Notes: generated by a model from the sequence alone, not told the origin. DNA of 64,000 bases from Proteobacteria bacterium UBA6503 (GCA_002436405.1 DJLZ01000005.1:186001-250000); one strand, 5' to 3'; positions 33,973-43,303 are shown, counted from the stretch's first letter. Numbers and translations are program-made.

Positions 33973-35250
33973 TTACAAAACCTCCTTCAACGTTTTAGCA
34001 AATGTGGCAATGTCATCTTCCGAAGTTAGTTCGGTTGCGCTTACTAGTAGGCGTTTGCCGCCTAGGCTGTAGCCTGCCAAAATGCCTTTTTCGGCGAGTT
34101 GTTTCACAACGTCAGCGCTGTCTTTTGTCAGCTCAACGGTAAATTCGTTAAAGAAGGTGCTGTTCTCAAGCTTTACTTTGCCTGTGGCTTCTAGCGCATC
34201 GGCTAGCATGCAGGCACGCTCGTGGTTGAGTTGGGCTAGTTTTTTAAAGCCTTTTTCACCTAGCAAGCTCATGTGCACGGTAAAGGCAAGTGCGCACAAG
34301 CCAACGTTGGTACAGATGTTTGATGTCGCTTTTTCACGGCGGATGTGCTGCTCGCGGGTGTTAAGTGTTAGCACGTAACTTTCCTTACCGTCAGCATCTT
34401 CAGTTTTACCGCACAAACGGCCCGGCATCTGGCGGGTAAACTTGCTCTTACATGCAAACAAACCAAGGTGAGGGCCACCATAGTTAAGGCCTACGCCAAT
34501 GCTTTGGCCATCGCCAACAACAATGTCAGCCTCAGCTGGGGCTGGTAGCATCCCTAGGCTAAGAACTTCAGTAAACGCATGAATTAGCATGCTGCCCGTT
34601 TCATCGCACGCCTTGCGGTAGCCTTCAAGGCTGTGTGGCGTACCCAAAAAGTCAGGGCTTTGGATGATGAAGGCTGCACAGTCAGCTGATGGTTTGTCGC
34701 CGAACAAAATCTCGCCACCCGTGGTCGCCATGTAGGTTTGCAGGGTTTCAAGGTAATGCGGGTGCAGGTTAGGGGCCACTGTAATGTTTTTGCGCTTGGT
34801 CACACGCTGGGCCATTAAGGCCGCTTCAGCAAGTGAGGTTGCACCGTCATACATTGAGGCGTTAGCAACGTCCATCCCCGTCATGTTGGCAACGTATGTT
34901 TGAAACTCAAACAAGTACATCAGTGTACCTTGCGCAATTTCAGGCTGGTACGGTGTGTACGCAGTCAGAAACTCAGAACGCTGAATGATGTAGTCAACCG
35001 TTGCAGGCACGTGGTGGCGGTAAGACCCCGCACCAATAAACGATGGTGCCTCAGCCGTATTAAGGTTTTTACGGGCTAATGCCGAAAGCTGAGCTTCAAC
35101 CTGTTGTTCACCAAGGTGCATTGGCAGGTCAGGTAGGGTTTTAAGCATTTTATCCGCAGGCACATCGGCAAACAGTTCGTTCACGTTTGCAACGCCAATG
35201 GCGTTAAGCATGGCTTTGCGATCAGCATCAGTATTCGGCAAATAGCGCAT
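33973..35250 (-). CDS. gcvPA: glycine dehydrogenase (decarboxylating) subunit 1
   Basis: A 425-residue alpha-type subunit of the split P-protein. Recognisable parts are MRYLPNTDADRKAML at the start, FIGAGSYRHHVPATVDYI, TPYQPEIAQGTLMYLFEFQT, NASMYDGATSLAEA, and GLNYGGPHLGLFACK in the middle. It pairs with GcvPB to form the glycine decarboxylase. It lies between gcvH and gcvPB. Full length with no disruption. Confidence 0.97.
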   Translation of the reverse strand: MRYLPNTDADRKAMLNAIGVANVNELFADVPADKMLKTLPDLPMHLGEQQVEAQLSALARKNLNTAEAPSFIGAGSYRHHVPATVDYIIQRSEFLTAYTPYQPEIAQGTLMYLFEFQTYVANMTGMDVANASMYDGATSLAEAALMAQRVTKRKNITVAPNLHPHYLETLQTYMATTGGEILFGDKPSADCAAFIIQSPDFLGTPHSLEGYRKACDETGSMLIHAFTEVLSLGMLPAPAEADIVVGDGQSIGVGLNYGGPHLGLFACKSKFTRQMPGRLCGKTEDADGKESYVLTLNTREQHIRREKATSNICTNVGLCALAFTVHMSLLGEKGFKKLAQLNHERACMLADALEATGKVKLENSTFFNEFTVELTKDSADVVKQLAEKGILAGYSLGGKRLLVSATELTSEDDIATFAKTLKEVL

Positions 35251-35269
35251 CGTATTTATAACCTTCTAA

Positions 35270-35662
35270 TTAGGCTTCAAGCTGGTTGATGTATTCTTGG
35301 TATTCTTCAGCGGTCATCATTTCGTCAAGCTCGCTTTTATCTGAAAGCTTCACCTTAGCAATCCAACCGTCAGTGTATGGGTTTTCGTTAATCATTTCTG
35401 GGCTATCGCCAAGCTCTTCGTTAGTCTCGGTAACTTCACCGCTTACAGGGGTGTAAACTTCGCTTGCAGCTTTAACAGATTCTACAACCGCAAAATCATC
35501 GCCTGAGGTAATGGTAATGCCTACTTCTGGTAGCTCAACGAATACAAGGTCGCCCAAGCTTTCTTGTGCGTAAGCTGTAATACCGATTGTTGCGATATCG
35601 CCGTTAAGTTCTACCCACTCGTGGTCGGTTGTGTATTTTAGATGTACAGGTGCGTCTGCCAT
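35270..35662 (-). CDS. gcvH: glycine cleavage system H protein
   Basis: A 130-residue lipoyl carrier. The lipoylated lysine lies in FAVVESVKAASEVYTPVSGEV (about 64). DHEWVELNGDIATIGITAYAQESLGDLVFVELPEVG at the N-terminal half and NENPYTDGWIAKVKL follow the family closely. It shuttles the aminomethyl group from GcvP to GcvT and reducing equivalents to lipoamide dehydrogenase, which is not in this window. AAGGAC precedes the ATG. Confidence 0.97.
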   Translation of the reverse strand: MADAPVHLKYTTDHEWVELNGDIATIGITAYAQESLGDLVFVELPEVGITITSGDDFAVVESVKAASEVYTPVSGEVTETNEELGDSPEMINENPYTDGWIAKVKLSDKSELDEMMTAEEYQEYINQLEA

Positions 35663-35691
35663 TTTTTAAGTCCTTTTTAGTTTTGTAGTTA

Positions 35692-36828
35692 CTAAGCGCC
35701 GGGCTTAAGTGTTCTTGGGTTAATAAAGTTTAATTCGTGTGTTGCGGCACGTAAGCGACGGTTACGTACTTCAACCAAAACTGTTTTGCCAGGTACGGCA
35801 TAGTCGGTGTCAACATAGCCTTGGCCAATAGCTTGCTTTGTTGATGGTGAAAAACCACCACTTGTTAGCGTACCAATAACCTTGCCATCTGGGCTTAACA
35901 AAGTTGACCCCTCACGGGCAACACCTTTTTCAGTTAACTTAATGCCGATGCGTTTTTTCTGGGCACCATTCTCAAGTTCTTTACGGATACGGTCTTCACC
36001 GAAGAAGCCCGTGTTCTTTTTGTTAATCACCCATGCGATGTCAGCTTCAACAGGGCTGGTTTTATCGTCAAGGTCATGCCCGTAGAGTGGGAAGCCCATC
36101 TCAAGGCGTAGACTATCACGTGCGCCAAGGCCAATTGGCTTCACGTCTGCGTGTTGCACGAGGGTACGCCAGATTTGTTGTACTTTGTCGTGCGCCATCG
36201 GGAGTGAAAGCTCAAAACCGTCTTCGCCTGTGTAGCCGCTGCGGGTAATCATAATGTCTTCCCCCATAAGGCGGGCAGGCATGGCGTGCATGTAGGTTAG
36301 GTTTTCAATATCAGTTTTATGGAAGAGTAGCTCCTTTAGTACCTCTACAGCGTATGGGCCTTGTAGGGCAATAAGGGCTGAGCCTTCTGGGTATTCTTCA
36401 AAGGTAACGTCACCTTCGAGGTTGTCTTTAATCCAGGCGATGTCTTTATCACGGCAAGCAGCGTTAATCACCAGATAGAAGGTTTCTTCGTCGATACGGG
36501 TTACGATAAGGTCATCAATAATGCCACCGTCTTTGTTGGTGAGCACGGTGTAGCGGCAACGGCCGTCAATTGTTTTACGGAATGATGATGGGGTAAGGCG
36601 GCTAATGTTTGCCGCAGCGTCTTTACCTTTAAGTAGGCATTGGCCCATGTGTGATACATCAAACAAGCCAGCACGTGTGCGCACCCATTCGTGTTCACGC
36701 ATGATACCGTCTTCGTACTGAATAGGCATCATGTAGCCAGCAAATGGCACCATCTTGGCGCCTTCTTCAACGTGGCAGCAGTAAAACGGGGTTTTACGTG
36801 TATCAGGTGTGGTTGGTGTATTTGTCAT
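35692..36828 (-). CDS. gcvT: aminomethyltransferase, glycine cleavage T protein
   Basis: A 378-residue folate-dependent T protein. It transfers the methylene group from GcvH to tetrahydrofolate and releases ammonia. Family blocks seen are HVEEGAKMVPFAGYMMPIQY, LFDVSHMGQC, ITRSGYTGEDGFELSLP, GLGARDSLRLEMGFPLYGHDLD (catalytic Asp region) and GTLTSGGFSPSTKQAIGQGYV. First gene of the leftward gcvT-gcvH-gcvPA-gcvPB operon, with GAGGGG before the ATG. The leader to the divergent gene is about 110 bases and shows no glycine riboswitch. Confidence 0.97.
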   Translation of the reverse strand: MTNTPTTPDTRKTPFYCCHVEEGAKMVPFAGYMMPIQYEDGIMREHEWVRTRAGLFDVSHMGQCLLKGKDAAANISRLTPSSFRKTIDGRCRYTVLTNKDGGIIDDLIVTRIDEETFYLVINAACRDKDIAWIKDNLEGDVTFEEYPEGSALIALQGPYAVEVLKELLFHKTDIENLTYMHAMPARLMGEDIMITRSGYTGEDGFELSLPMAHDKVQQIWRTLVQHADVKPIGLGARDSLRLEMGFPLYGHDLDDKTSPVEADIAWVINKKNTGFFGEDRIRKELENGAQKKRIGIKLTEKGVAREGSTLLSPDGKVIGTLTSGGFSPSTKQAIGQGYVDTDYAVPGKTVLVEVRNRRLRAATHELNFINPRTLKPGA

Positions 36829-36939
36829 TATTATTACCCCTCGGTTAGTACCCTAAAAATTTACCAACCACTTTAATGTACTTATGGGGTATCGTCTATA
36901 TTGTTTAATAGAATTTGTACGAAAGCGTATAAGCAAACG

Positions 36940-38691
36940 ATGAATAAGAAAATAACTTACCTAGTGTTGGGCTGTGTTTTAGGAGCAGGGGCGACCTATG
37001 CTGCTTGTGGACTATTAGGCAAACAGGCCTCTTTAACGGATACTTCTAATAGCGTAGTTAACAGCGCACCCAAGCAACTGACTTATGCCGATATCATCAT
37101 CCCACCTGAGGGAGACTATGGCCAACCAGTGCGTACGCTTATTCAAGACCACACAAAAATCTATAATCAGTTTGTATCTGATGTTCAAACCGCAGCGGTA
37201 AATACTCCGGTAAGTATCATTGACCCATACGGCCTTGCACCGCTAGCCGCTTTGGTGGGCATTCATACAGATGAACCAACTCAGGCAGAGGTTATTATTC
37301 TTGGTGGGCCGGGTGAGCCTGTACGTAGATATAAACCAACCGAAGTTACTCAAACACATATTCTACCCGTATTAGGTCTAAAGGCAGATACAGCAAACCG
37401 GGTGCAAATTGTTATTCATAGTAAAGAGGGGGCTCCACAGGGGAGTTATAACCTTACCTTACAAACAAACCCGCTTGCCGTAAGCACGCCTAAGCCAGAG
37501 GTTAAAAAGGCAAAAGCAGATAACTTCCACCATAAGCTTTACTTTGTTTCACCTAGTGAAGGCGAAGGCATGGGTAAACAAAGCCCCCACACAATTGGTC
37601 TGGATGAGAAAGGGACGATTAGATGGGCCTTCAACCCCGAGATGGGCGCTACCCCTTTAATGAAACCATGGAAAGACGGTAAGTGGCTTGCCTTTATGCC
37701 AAACAAGCTTGCAGGTAAACGTGGTGGGGCATCTAAATACCTTATGGCTTTTGACCTTACAGGGCGTGTGCATAACATCTGGAAAGCTGAGCATCGTCTG
37801 CATCATGATTTTGCTATCCTGAATGATGGGCGCGTATCAATTGCAACGGATGGCCCGCAGCCCTTTAAAATTGAAGACGTTGCCATTACCGCAACCCTTA
37901 CCGATAAACCTAACCTACAAGTAGATGAAACTCTGCATATGGAAAGTGTGCTTAAACGCCGTCCGCTTATCCTTGATACGCAAGCAGGGTACTTACCAAG
38001 TTATGATTGGTTCCATATGAATGGGATTGATGAAAACCCTAACGGTACATATCGTGTGTACTCAGGGCGTAATCAGTCAGCAACTGTGGCGGTTAATAAT
38101 GATAAATCACTCCGTTGGATTTTAGCTGACCCAGCCGGGTGGCCAAAATCAATGGCGCCTTATTTGCTGAAACCTCAAAGTGATGATCAGGGCAAGGATA
38201 ATGCAGTGGGCTTTGAATGGTCATGGGGGCAGCATAGCCCTGTATTCCGTGATGCAAATCATCTGTTCTTGTTTGATAACGGTAACTTTAGATCAACCAA
38301 GTTTGCAACGGCCACACCTGCGCATGATAACTATTCACGCCTAGTGGAGTATAAAATCAACGATGACAACACCATCGAACAAGTGTGGAGCTTTGGTAAA
38401 GAGCGTGGCCACAAGCTATACGCCCCATATGTAGGCGGTGTTGATTACATTACCGAGACCGATAGTGTAGTAGGGGTCTTTGGTGGGATTGTGCGTAACC
38501 GCTTGGGGAATCCGTCTGATATTGTGGCAGGTACGTTTAAAAATGCTGCTCACGTGATTGAAGTCTCTCACACCACACCGCCAGAAGTGTTAACAGAGCT
38601 TGTTTTTGAAAACACTGATATTCATACCGACCGCGGCTACATGATATACCGCGGCACGGTGTGCGACGTATACTGTGCATATACAAAGTAA
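36940..38691 (+). CDS. arylsulfate sulfotransferase-like protein (AssT family)
   Basis: About 583 residues from the ATG at 36940 (frame open from 36901). An N-terminal signal peptide or lipoprotein-like signal (YLVLGCVLGAGATYAAC) is followed by a small beta domain and a propeller domain. Residues corresponding to the E. coli AssT active site can be matched by motif: HHDF (288-291), YDWFHMN with His359, SGRNQ with Arg377, and GQHSP with the putative catalytic His432. AssT enzymes move sulfate between phenols in the periplasm without PAPS. Two cysteines near the C-terminus (CDVYC) could form a disulfide. No dsbA/dsbB-like partner lies next to it. The substrate is unknown. Confidence 0.78.
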   Translation: MNKKITYLVLGCVLGAGATYAACGLLGKQASLTDTSNSVVNSAPKQLTYADIIIPPEGDYGQPVRTLIQDHTKIYNQFVSDVQTAAVNTPVSIIDPYGLAPLAALVGIHTDEPTQAEVIILGGPGEPVRRYKPTEVTQTHILPVLGLKADTANRVQIVIHSKEGAPQGSYNLTLQTNPLAVSTPKPEVKKAKADNFHHKLYFVSPSEGEGMGKQSPHTIGLDEKGTIRWAFNPEMGATPLMKPWKDGKWLAFMPNKLAGKRGGASKYLMAFDLTGRVHNIWKAEHRLHHDFAILNDGRVSIATDGPQPFKIEDVAITATLTDKPNLQVDETLHMESVLKRRPLILDTQAGYLPSYDWFHMNGIDENPNGTYRVYSGRNQSATVAVNNDKSLRWILADPAGWPKSMAPYLLKPQSDDQGKDNAVGFEWSWGQHSPVFRDANHLFLFDNGNFRSTKFATATPAHDNYSRLVEYKINDDNTIEQVWSFGKERGHKLYAPYVGGVDYITETDSVVGVFGGIVRNRLGNPSDIVAGTFKNAAHVIEVSHTTPPEVLTELVFENTDIHTDRGYMIYRGTVCDVYCAYTK

Positions 38692-38742
38692 TGGTTTGAA
38701 CAGGTTTAGAATAGCGGGTGGCGCAGTTTCCCTTGTTTGGGC

Positions 38743-38771
38743 TTGACCTTTAGTATCTAAACCGCCAAAAT
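38743..38771 (+). promoter_or_regulatory. possible promoter of the diguanylate cyclase gene
   Basis: TTGACC (38743-38748), 17 bases, CAAAAT (38766-38771), about 40 bases before the ATG at 38810. Confidence 0.4.
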
Positions 38772-38809
38772 GAGCCGTAAAAATAAATACCTTTATTAGA
38801 GGTTGCATA

Positions 38810-40066
38810 ATGTCACTAGCTAAGTTTTTCCGATTGCCCTTTGCGCTTGCAGGCGCTTTTCTTGTGTTGGGTATCGTTGTTTTTGGTCTGATTATTCTAC
38901 AAGTTGGGGGCGTAAGCTCTTCAAGCGGTATTAAACAGGCAGAAGTTACAGTTCAACAAATGGCGGGTATCGCTGGCGAAACCATGCGCCAACGTCTTAT
39001 CGATGATATGCAGCGCCTAAACCTTGAAGGCACACCTGAGCAAAGCATGCTTCGTCAGCACATGAACGCAGCCATGCAATCATTCCCAGGTCAGATTATT
39101 ATCAAGAAAACAGGCGATGACTCATACCCTGCAATGTCAATTTCTGAGCCTGAGATGGCAAGTGCCCGCGCTGACATCAAAGCCAACATGTCAAAGCAGT
39201 TTGGTGAGGTTGTGATTAACGGTAAAGATTACATCACATACACCAGTGCGCTTCGTCTAACTGGCGCAGAACAGCCTGATTTTACAGTGATGTACCTTAT
39301 GCCATCTGAGCAAATGATGAAGCCTTACCAAGCGGTTTCATTCCGTGTGAAGATGATGTCACTTCTTGGTATTCTATTCTTGGCGCTAGCTGGTGGTGCT
39401 ACAGGTTACTTGCTTGCACAGCGCTTGCTTAAAGTTACCAACACACTGCGCATGGCCGAAGGTGGCGGCAAGCCTGAGCCTCTATCAACACTTGGCTCAT
39501 ACGAATTTGCACAACTTGCCGAAGCTGTAAACCTATTGCTTCAAGGCCCAACAGAAAAAGATAAAGTGCGCCAACAGGCAAACACCGATGCGCTAACAGG
39601 CCTACTAAACCGCCGTGGTTTTGTTCAAGCAATGGACGACCGCTTTAAGCAGGGCGGTAACTCGGCCGAGATGAGCGTTATGTTCCTTGACCTTGATGGC
39701 TTTAAACCAATTAACGATACCTACGGCCACGACGTGGGCGATAACATCCTGATTGAAGTTGCGAAGCGTCTAGGCTCATGCGTACGCGAGCAAGACGTTA
39801 TCTGTCGCCTTGGTGGTGACGAGTTCGTACTACTATTCCCAGGTCTTGTGGACCGTGAAGTTCTAATCCAGCGTGCAGACCGCGTGTTGGCTCAAATTAA
39901 CGAACCCTATTGGATTGGCGACAACCGTGTTACCATGGGTGTGAGTATCGGTATTAGCATTGGCCCTGCTGATGGTAAAACTGGTGAAGCACTGCTTACA
40001 GCTTCAGATGAAGCCATGTACACCGCCAAGAAAACAGGTAAAAACCAATACACGTTCTACTCTTGA
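38810..40066 (+). CDS. membrane-bound diguanylate cyclase
   Basis: A 418-residue signalling enzyme. A membrane segment (about 9-32), a periplasmic sensor region (about 35-175), a second membrane segment (about 183-205) and a short HAMP-like linker precede the GGDEF domain (about 255-415). The active-site motif is RLGGDEF (GGDEF at 335-339), and an inhibitory RxxD site (REQD, 326-329) lies five residues before it, so product feedback is likely. It makes cyclic di-GMP from two GTP. No EAL domain. It is followed after 28 bases by a deoxyribosyltransferase-like gene and then a membrane protein. Confidence 0.93.
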   Translation: MSLAKFFRLPFALAGAFLVLGIVVFGLIILQVGGVSSSSGIKQAEVTVQQMAGIAGETMRQRLIDDMQRLNLEGTPEQSMLRQHMNAAMQSFPGQIIIKKTGDDSYPAMSISEPEMASARADIKANMSKQFGEVVINGKDYITYTSALRLTGAEQPDFTVMYLMPSEQMMKPYQAVSFRVKMMSLLGILFLALAGGATGYLLAQRLLKVTNTLRMAEGGGKPEPLSTLGSYEFAQLAEAVNLLLQGPTEKDKVRQQANTDALTGLLNRRGFVQAMDDRFKQGGNSAEMSVMFLDLDGFKPINDTYGHDVGDNILIEVAKRLGSCVREQDVICRLGGDEFVLLFPGLVDREVLIQRADRVLAQINEPYWIGDNRVTMGVSIGISIGPADGKTGEALLTASDEAMYTAKKTGKNQYTFYS

Positions 40067-40094
40067 TAGAACCTAACCACGGAGAATAAAGCAA

Positions 40095-40577
40095 ATGGGT
40101 TACGAAATTGTTCGTCCAAGCGAAGGGCCAGAAGTTTTTGAAAAAGACTTTGGCAATAAGCCTGTTGTTTACCTAGGCGGTAACAGCCGCGGTCGTGACT
40201 GGCGCATTGAATTTTTGCACCGCTTTGAAAATGAAGACGTTGTGTTTATTAACCCACGTCGTGATAGCTACGCGCACCCAGAAGAAATGCCAAACGAGCA
40301 TGCTGAGCAAGTTCTGTGGGAACGCCAAGCCATCGATAAAGCCGACGTTGCACTTTTCTGGCTAGGTGAAGGCCTTGCCAACCAAGCAGCCCGTGTTGAA
40401 ATTGGCTTTGCTCTAGGTGCTGGCAAATACGTGATTATTGGTTCTGAGCCGGGCTTCCTTGGTCTTGAACACCTAAGCGCATTCAGTGGCCTTATTCTAT
40501 CAACTTCAGTATCTGGCCTGATGGACCGTATGGACGCAGCCCTACGTGAAGTGCGTGAATCTAAAGCCATTGCATAA
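40095..40577 (+). CDS. nucleoside 2-deoxyribosyltransferase-like protein (Nuc_deoxyrib_tr2 type)
   Basis: A 160-residue protein resembling the DUF/Nuc_deoxyrib_tr2 family: VVYLGGNSRGRDWRIEFL (about 23-40), VVFINPRRD, QVLWERQAIDKADVALFWL, and ARVEIGFALGAGK, where the Glu is the candidate nucleophile. Homologous folds exchange bases on deoxyribose; many members are uncharacterised. It is 28 bases after a diguanylate cyclase and 21 before a small membrane protein, so the three are probably one operon. A link to nucleotide signalling is inferred from that arrangement only. Confidence 0.8.
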   Translation: MGYEIVRPSEGPEVFEKDFGNKPVVYLGGNSRGRDWRIEFLHRFENEDVVFINPRRDSYAHPEEMPNEHAEQVLWERQAIDKADVALFWLGEGLANQAARVEIGFALGAGKYVIIGSEPGFLGLEHLSAFSGLILSTSVSGLMDRMDAALREVRESKAIA

Positions 40578-40598
40578 GCTTAAAGGTTAATTGACTCA

Positions 40599-41021
40599 AT
40601 GCAGATTACTCTTTCTTTCCAACGTATGATGTACCTCTACGGCCTAGGCAGCCTTATGGCAGCGGCCGCTATTACGGTAAACTGGTTTATCCGCGAGATG
40701 ATGGGCGGCGGCATTGCCGTTGTAAGTGTGCAGCCTGATATGGCCTCATACTACATGCCTATGGTTTGGGGTGGTGTTTGGGCAATTGCCTTTGTATTGC
40801 CACTAAACATGATGTCATGGGTGGTAAAAGGTTTGCTTATTGGTATTGGCCCTGCGCTAACATACCTTTCGCTTAAAAGCGGCGGTTTCGATAAGATTAT
40901 TGAATTCCTAACACCAGACCGCTTCTTGCGTCACGATACACTGCTTGTTGTATTGGTGTTCTGCGCTGTATGGGGCTTGGGTGTTTCGTACTTTGCACGT
41001 AAGCACGGCCAAGCTGCTTAA
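40599..41021 (+). CDS. small four-helix membrane protein
   Basis: A 140-residue protein with four hydrophobic segments (about 10-30, 50-70, 72-90 and 112-132) and short loops. No family is recognised and no catalytic motif is visible. It begins 21 bases after the deoxyribosyltransferase-like gene and ends 15 bases before a convergent lipoprotein gene. It could be the membrane partner of the preceding operon genes. Confidence 0.7.
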   Translation: MQITLSFQRMMYLYGLGSLMAAAAITVNWFIREMMGGGIAVVSVQPDMASYYMPMVWGGVWAIAFVLPLNMMSWVVKGLLIGIGPALTYLSLKSGGFDKIIEFLTPDRFLRHDTLLVVLVFCAVWGLGVSYFARKHGQAA

Positions 41022-41036
41022 GCGTTTAATAATTAC

Positions 41037-41573
41037 CTAATTACAGGTTGCCTCAAGATCCGCAAGGGCTTGGGGCAATTCTTTTAGGGGGAAGACCGTC
41101 ACACGCTCAAGGGGGGCAGGGGCAAAGCTTGTTGCCACGGGCGTGTAGGTTAAGAAGAGGTAAGTTTTACCGCTAATCATCTGTGCTGCAGCATAAGGCG
41201 TGTTCGGCAGCTCAAGGGCCCAGTTATCCTTACGGCCAACAACATTCATGCTAAAGCCACCCACACCATAAAGTGATGCACTTAAAAACGTTTGCGATGG
41301 ATCAGCAAGTTTAACAGTCATACGGATTGTGCCATGGCTTACAGTACCGTCGGTATACATACGGGTGCCGTCAACTTTAGCCTCAACCTTGCAGTTGTTC
41401 ACAGTCCATGTGGGCTCATCAATATATTCAGCGGCGCTGGTTTCATTAATAAACTCTGGCTTATCAAGGGTGTCTTGGTGTGTGGTTTGGCAGGCCACAA
41501 GCAGGGGCACTAAAGCTGCGCCTAAGGCAAAATGGCTAAGTGATAAGCTGATGCTTTTTGAAGTGTGTTTCAT
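41037..41573 (-). CDS. small predicted lipoprotein
   Basis: A 178-residue protein that I do not recognise. I choose the ATG at 41573, with AAGGA about 6 bases upstream. The frame is open to 41690, but the earlier residues look like noncoding sequence. A signal peptide with lipobox LLVAC (Cys at about 29) precedes a beta-rich domain (WTVNNCKVEAKVDGTRMYTDGTVSHGTIRMTVKL...). Two internal cysteines (NNC and the C-terminal TC) may pair. Convergent with the membrane-protein gene and divergent from the ALDH gene. Confidence 0.7.
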   Translation of the reverse strand: MKHTSKSISLSLSHFALGAALVPLLVACQTTHQDTLDKPEFINETSAAEYIDEPTWTVNNCKVEAKVDGTRMYTDGTVSHGTIRMTVKLADPSQTFLSASLYGVGGFSMNVVGRKDNWALELPNTPYAAAQMISGKTYLFLTYTPVATSFAPAPLERVTVFPLKELPQALADLEATCN

Positions 41574-41663
41574 GCGTATCCTTTTGTTTTTTAGGGCATA
41601 CGTGGTAAACTTTTGCGAGTTTAATAATAACAATAACCCTACCTCAACTACAGGAGCATGACA

Positions 41664-43217
41664 ATGGCTAGCAATGTGATTCAAATCCAAAAATCTGAGC
41701 TTGAAAGCGTTTTTAACGAATTAGGGCTTTCAGCCGTTAACAGTGGTACCTGCGGTAAGGAATGGAAAAAGGCCGACCCTAAAGCTGAAAAGCTTACATC
41801 ATACAACCCAGCAACGGGTGAAGCACTGGCCGACGTTATTTGCTCAACTGAAGAAGATTACGAAAAAGTAACCCAAGAAGCACAAGAAGCTTTTAAGGAG
41901 TGGCGCAAGCTGCCAGCCCCTAAACGTGGGGAAATTATTCGTCAACTTGGCGAAGCCTACCGCGAACATAAAGAAGCTTTAGGTAAGCTACACTCACTTG
42001 AAGTGGGTAAAATTACCAGCGAAGGCCTTGGTGAAGTGCAAGAGGTTATTGATATCTGTGACTTTGCAACAGGCCTATCACGCCAGCTATACGGCCTTAC
42101 CATGCACTCAGAGCGCCCTGAACACCGCATGTACGAACAATGGCACCCACTGGGCGTGGTTGGCATTATTACAGCCTTTAACTTCCCGTCAGCTGTATGG
42201 GCTTGGAACTCAGCCATCGCTGCCGTATGTGGTAACACAATGGTGTGGAAGCCATCTGAAAAAGCAACCCTTACAGCAATTGCAATGCAGCGCATTGCCC
42301 ACCGTGTGCTTGAGCAACACGGCATGACAGGTGTGATGGGTCTTGTCATTTCAAAAGATAAATCACTGGGTGAAAAAATGGCTGCTGATAAACGCATGCC
42401 ACTTATCTCTGCTACAGGTTCAGTGCCAATGGGCCGTGAAGTAGGCCAAGTGGTTGCTAAGCGCTTTGGTAAAAGCCTGCTTGAGCTTGGCGGCAACAAC
42501 GCCATTATCGTGATGGACGATGCTGACCTTGATCTTGCTATCCGTGGTATTGCCTTTGGTGCAGTGGGTACAGCTGGCCAGCGTTGCACCACAACACGCC
42601 GTGTGTTTGTGCATAAGAAGGTTCAAAAAGAACTTGTTGATAAGCTTGTAGCTGCTTACAAAACAATCCCGATTGGTAATCCAATGGATAACGGCACGCT
42701 GATGGGCCCACTTATTGATGAAGGTTCAGTACAAGCGTACGAGAAAACAGTGGCTGAAGCCCAAAAACAAGGCGGCAAGCTGCTGACAGGCGGTAAACGT
42801 GTTGACCTTGGCGGCGGCAGCTTTGTTGAGCCAACAATTATCGAAGTTTCAAAACCGCTAGACATCATGCAGCACGAAACTTTTGCCCCAATCCTTTACA
42901 TTTGCCCGATTGATTCAATCGAACAGGGGATTGACTTCCAAAACGATGTGCCGCAAGGCCTATCATCAGCTGTATTTACTGAAGGTATGAAAAACGCCGA
43001 GCAGTTCTTGTCAGCTTGGGGTTCTGATTGCGGTATCGCTAACGTGAACATTGGTACATCAGGCGCTGAAATTGGTGGTGCTTTTGGTGGTGAAAAAGAA
43101 ACTGGTGGCGGCCGTGAGTCAGGCTCTGACTCATGGAAGGCCTACATGCGCCGTCAAACGTGCACGCTAAACTATGGTAAGTCACTGCCACTTGCCCAAG
43201 GTGTTGAATTCCTATAA
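41664..43217 (+). CDS. aldehyde dehydrogenase, ALDH7/antiquitin type
   Basis: A 517-residue NAD(P)-dependent aldehyde dehydrogenase. The C-terminal signature SDCGIANVNIGTSGAEIGGAFGGEKETGGGRESGSDSWK is typical of ALDH7 (antiquitin, AmaB), which oxidises 2-aminoadipate 6-semialdehyde in lysine breakdown and related aldehydes. The active site shows LELGGNNAIIV (general base Glu) and GQRCTTTRR (nucleophile Cys). I choose the ATG at 41664 because GGAG lies 7 bases before it; the ATG at 41658 is too close. No other lysine-catabolic gene is nearby, so the physiological substrate is uncertain. Confidence 0.92.
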   Translation: MASNVIQIQKSELESVFNELGLSAVNSGTCGKEWKKADPKAEKLTSYNPATGEALADVICSTEEDYEKVTQEAQEAFKEWRKLPAPKRGEIIRQLGEAYREHKEALGKLHSLEVGKITSEGLGEVQEVIDICDFATGLSRQLYGLTMHSERPEHRMYEQWHPLGVVGIITAFNFPSAVWAWNSAIAAVCGNTMVWKPSEKATLTAIAMQRIAHRVLEQHGMTGVMGLVISKDKSLGEKMAADKRMPLISATGSVPMGREVGQVVAKRFGKSLLELGGNNAIIVMDDADLDLAIRGIAFGAVGTAGQRCTTTRRVFVHKKVQKELVDKLVAAYKTIPIGNPMDNGTLMGPLIDEGSVQAYEKTVAEAQKQGGKLLTGGKRVDLGGGSFVEPTIIEVSKPLDIMQHETFAPILYICPIDSIEQGIDFQNDVPQGLSSAVFTEGMKNAEQFLSAWGSDCGIANVNIGTSGAEIGGAFGGEKETGGGRESGSDSWKAYMRRQTCTLNYGKSLPLAQGVEFL

Positions 43218-43245
43218 CGGTGATTCATGAACTCTCGTTAATAAA

Positions 43246-43273
43246 AAAGCCCCCACTTTGCAGTGGGGGCTTT
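43246..43273. terminator. bidirectional terminator after the ALDH gene
   Basis: A 12-bp stem AAAGCCCCCACT/AGTGGGGGCTTT with a TTGC loop. The A-run before it gives a T-tract on the minus strand, so it serves the leftward gene at 43304 best and the ALDH gene less well. Confidence 0.85.
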
Positions 43274-43303
43274 GTCGTTAGAGCAGGCTGGTTAGCCGAG
43301 GTG

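Noticed and set aside
36829..36939. Glycine riboswitch upstream of gcvT
   Set aside because: The leader is too short for a tandem aptamer and no conserved glycine-aptamer core could be read.
41957..42592. Open frame of 211 codons opposite the ALDH gene
   Set aside because: Antisense to a complete ALDH7 gene; no family-like sequence.
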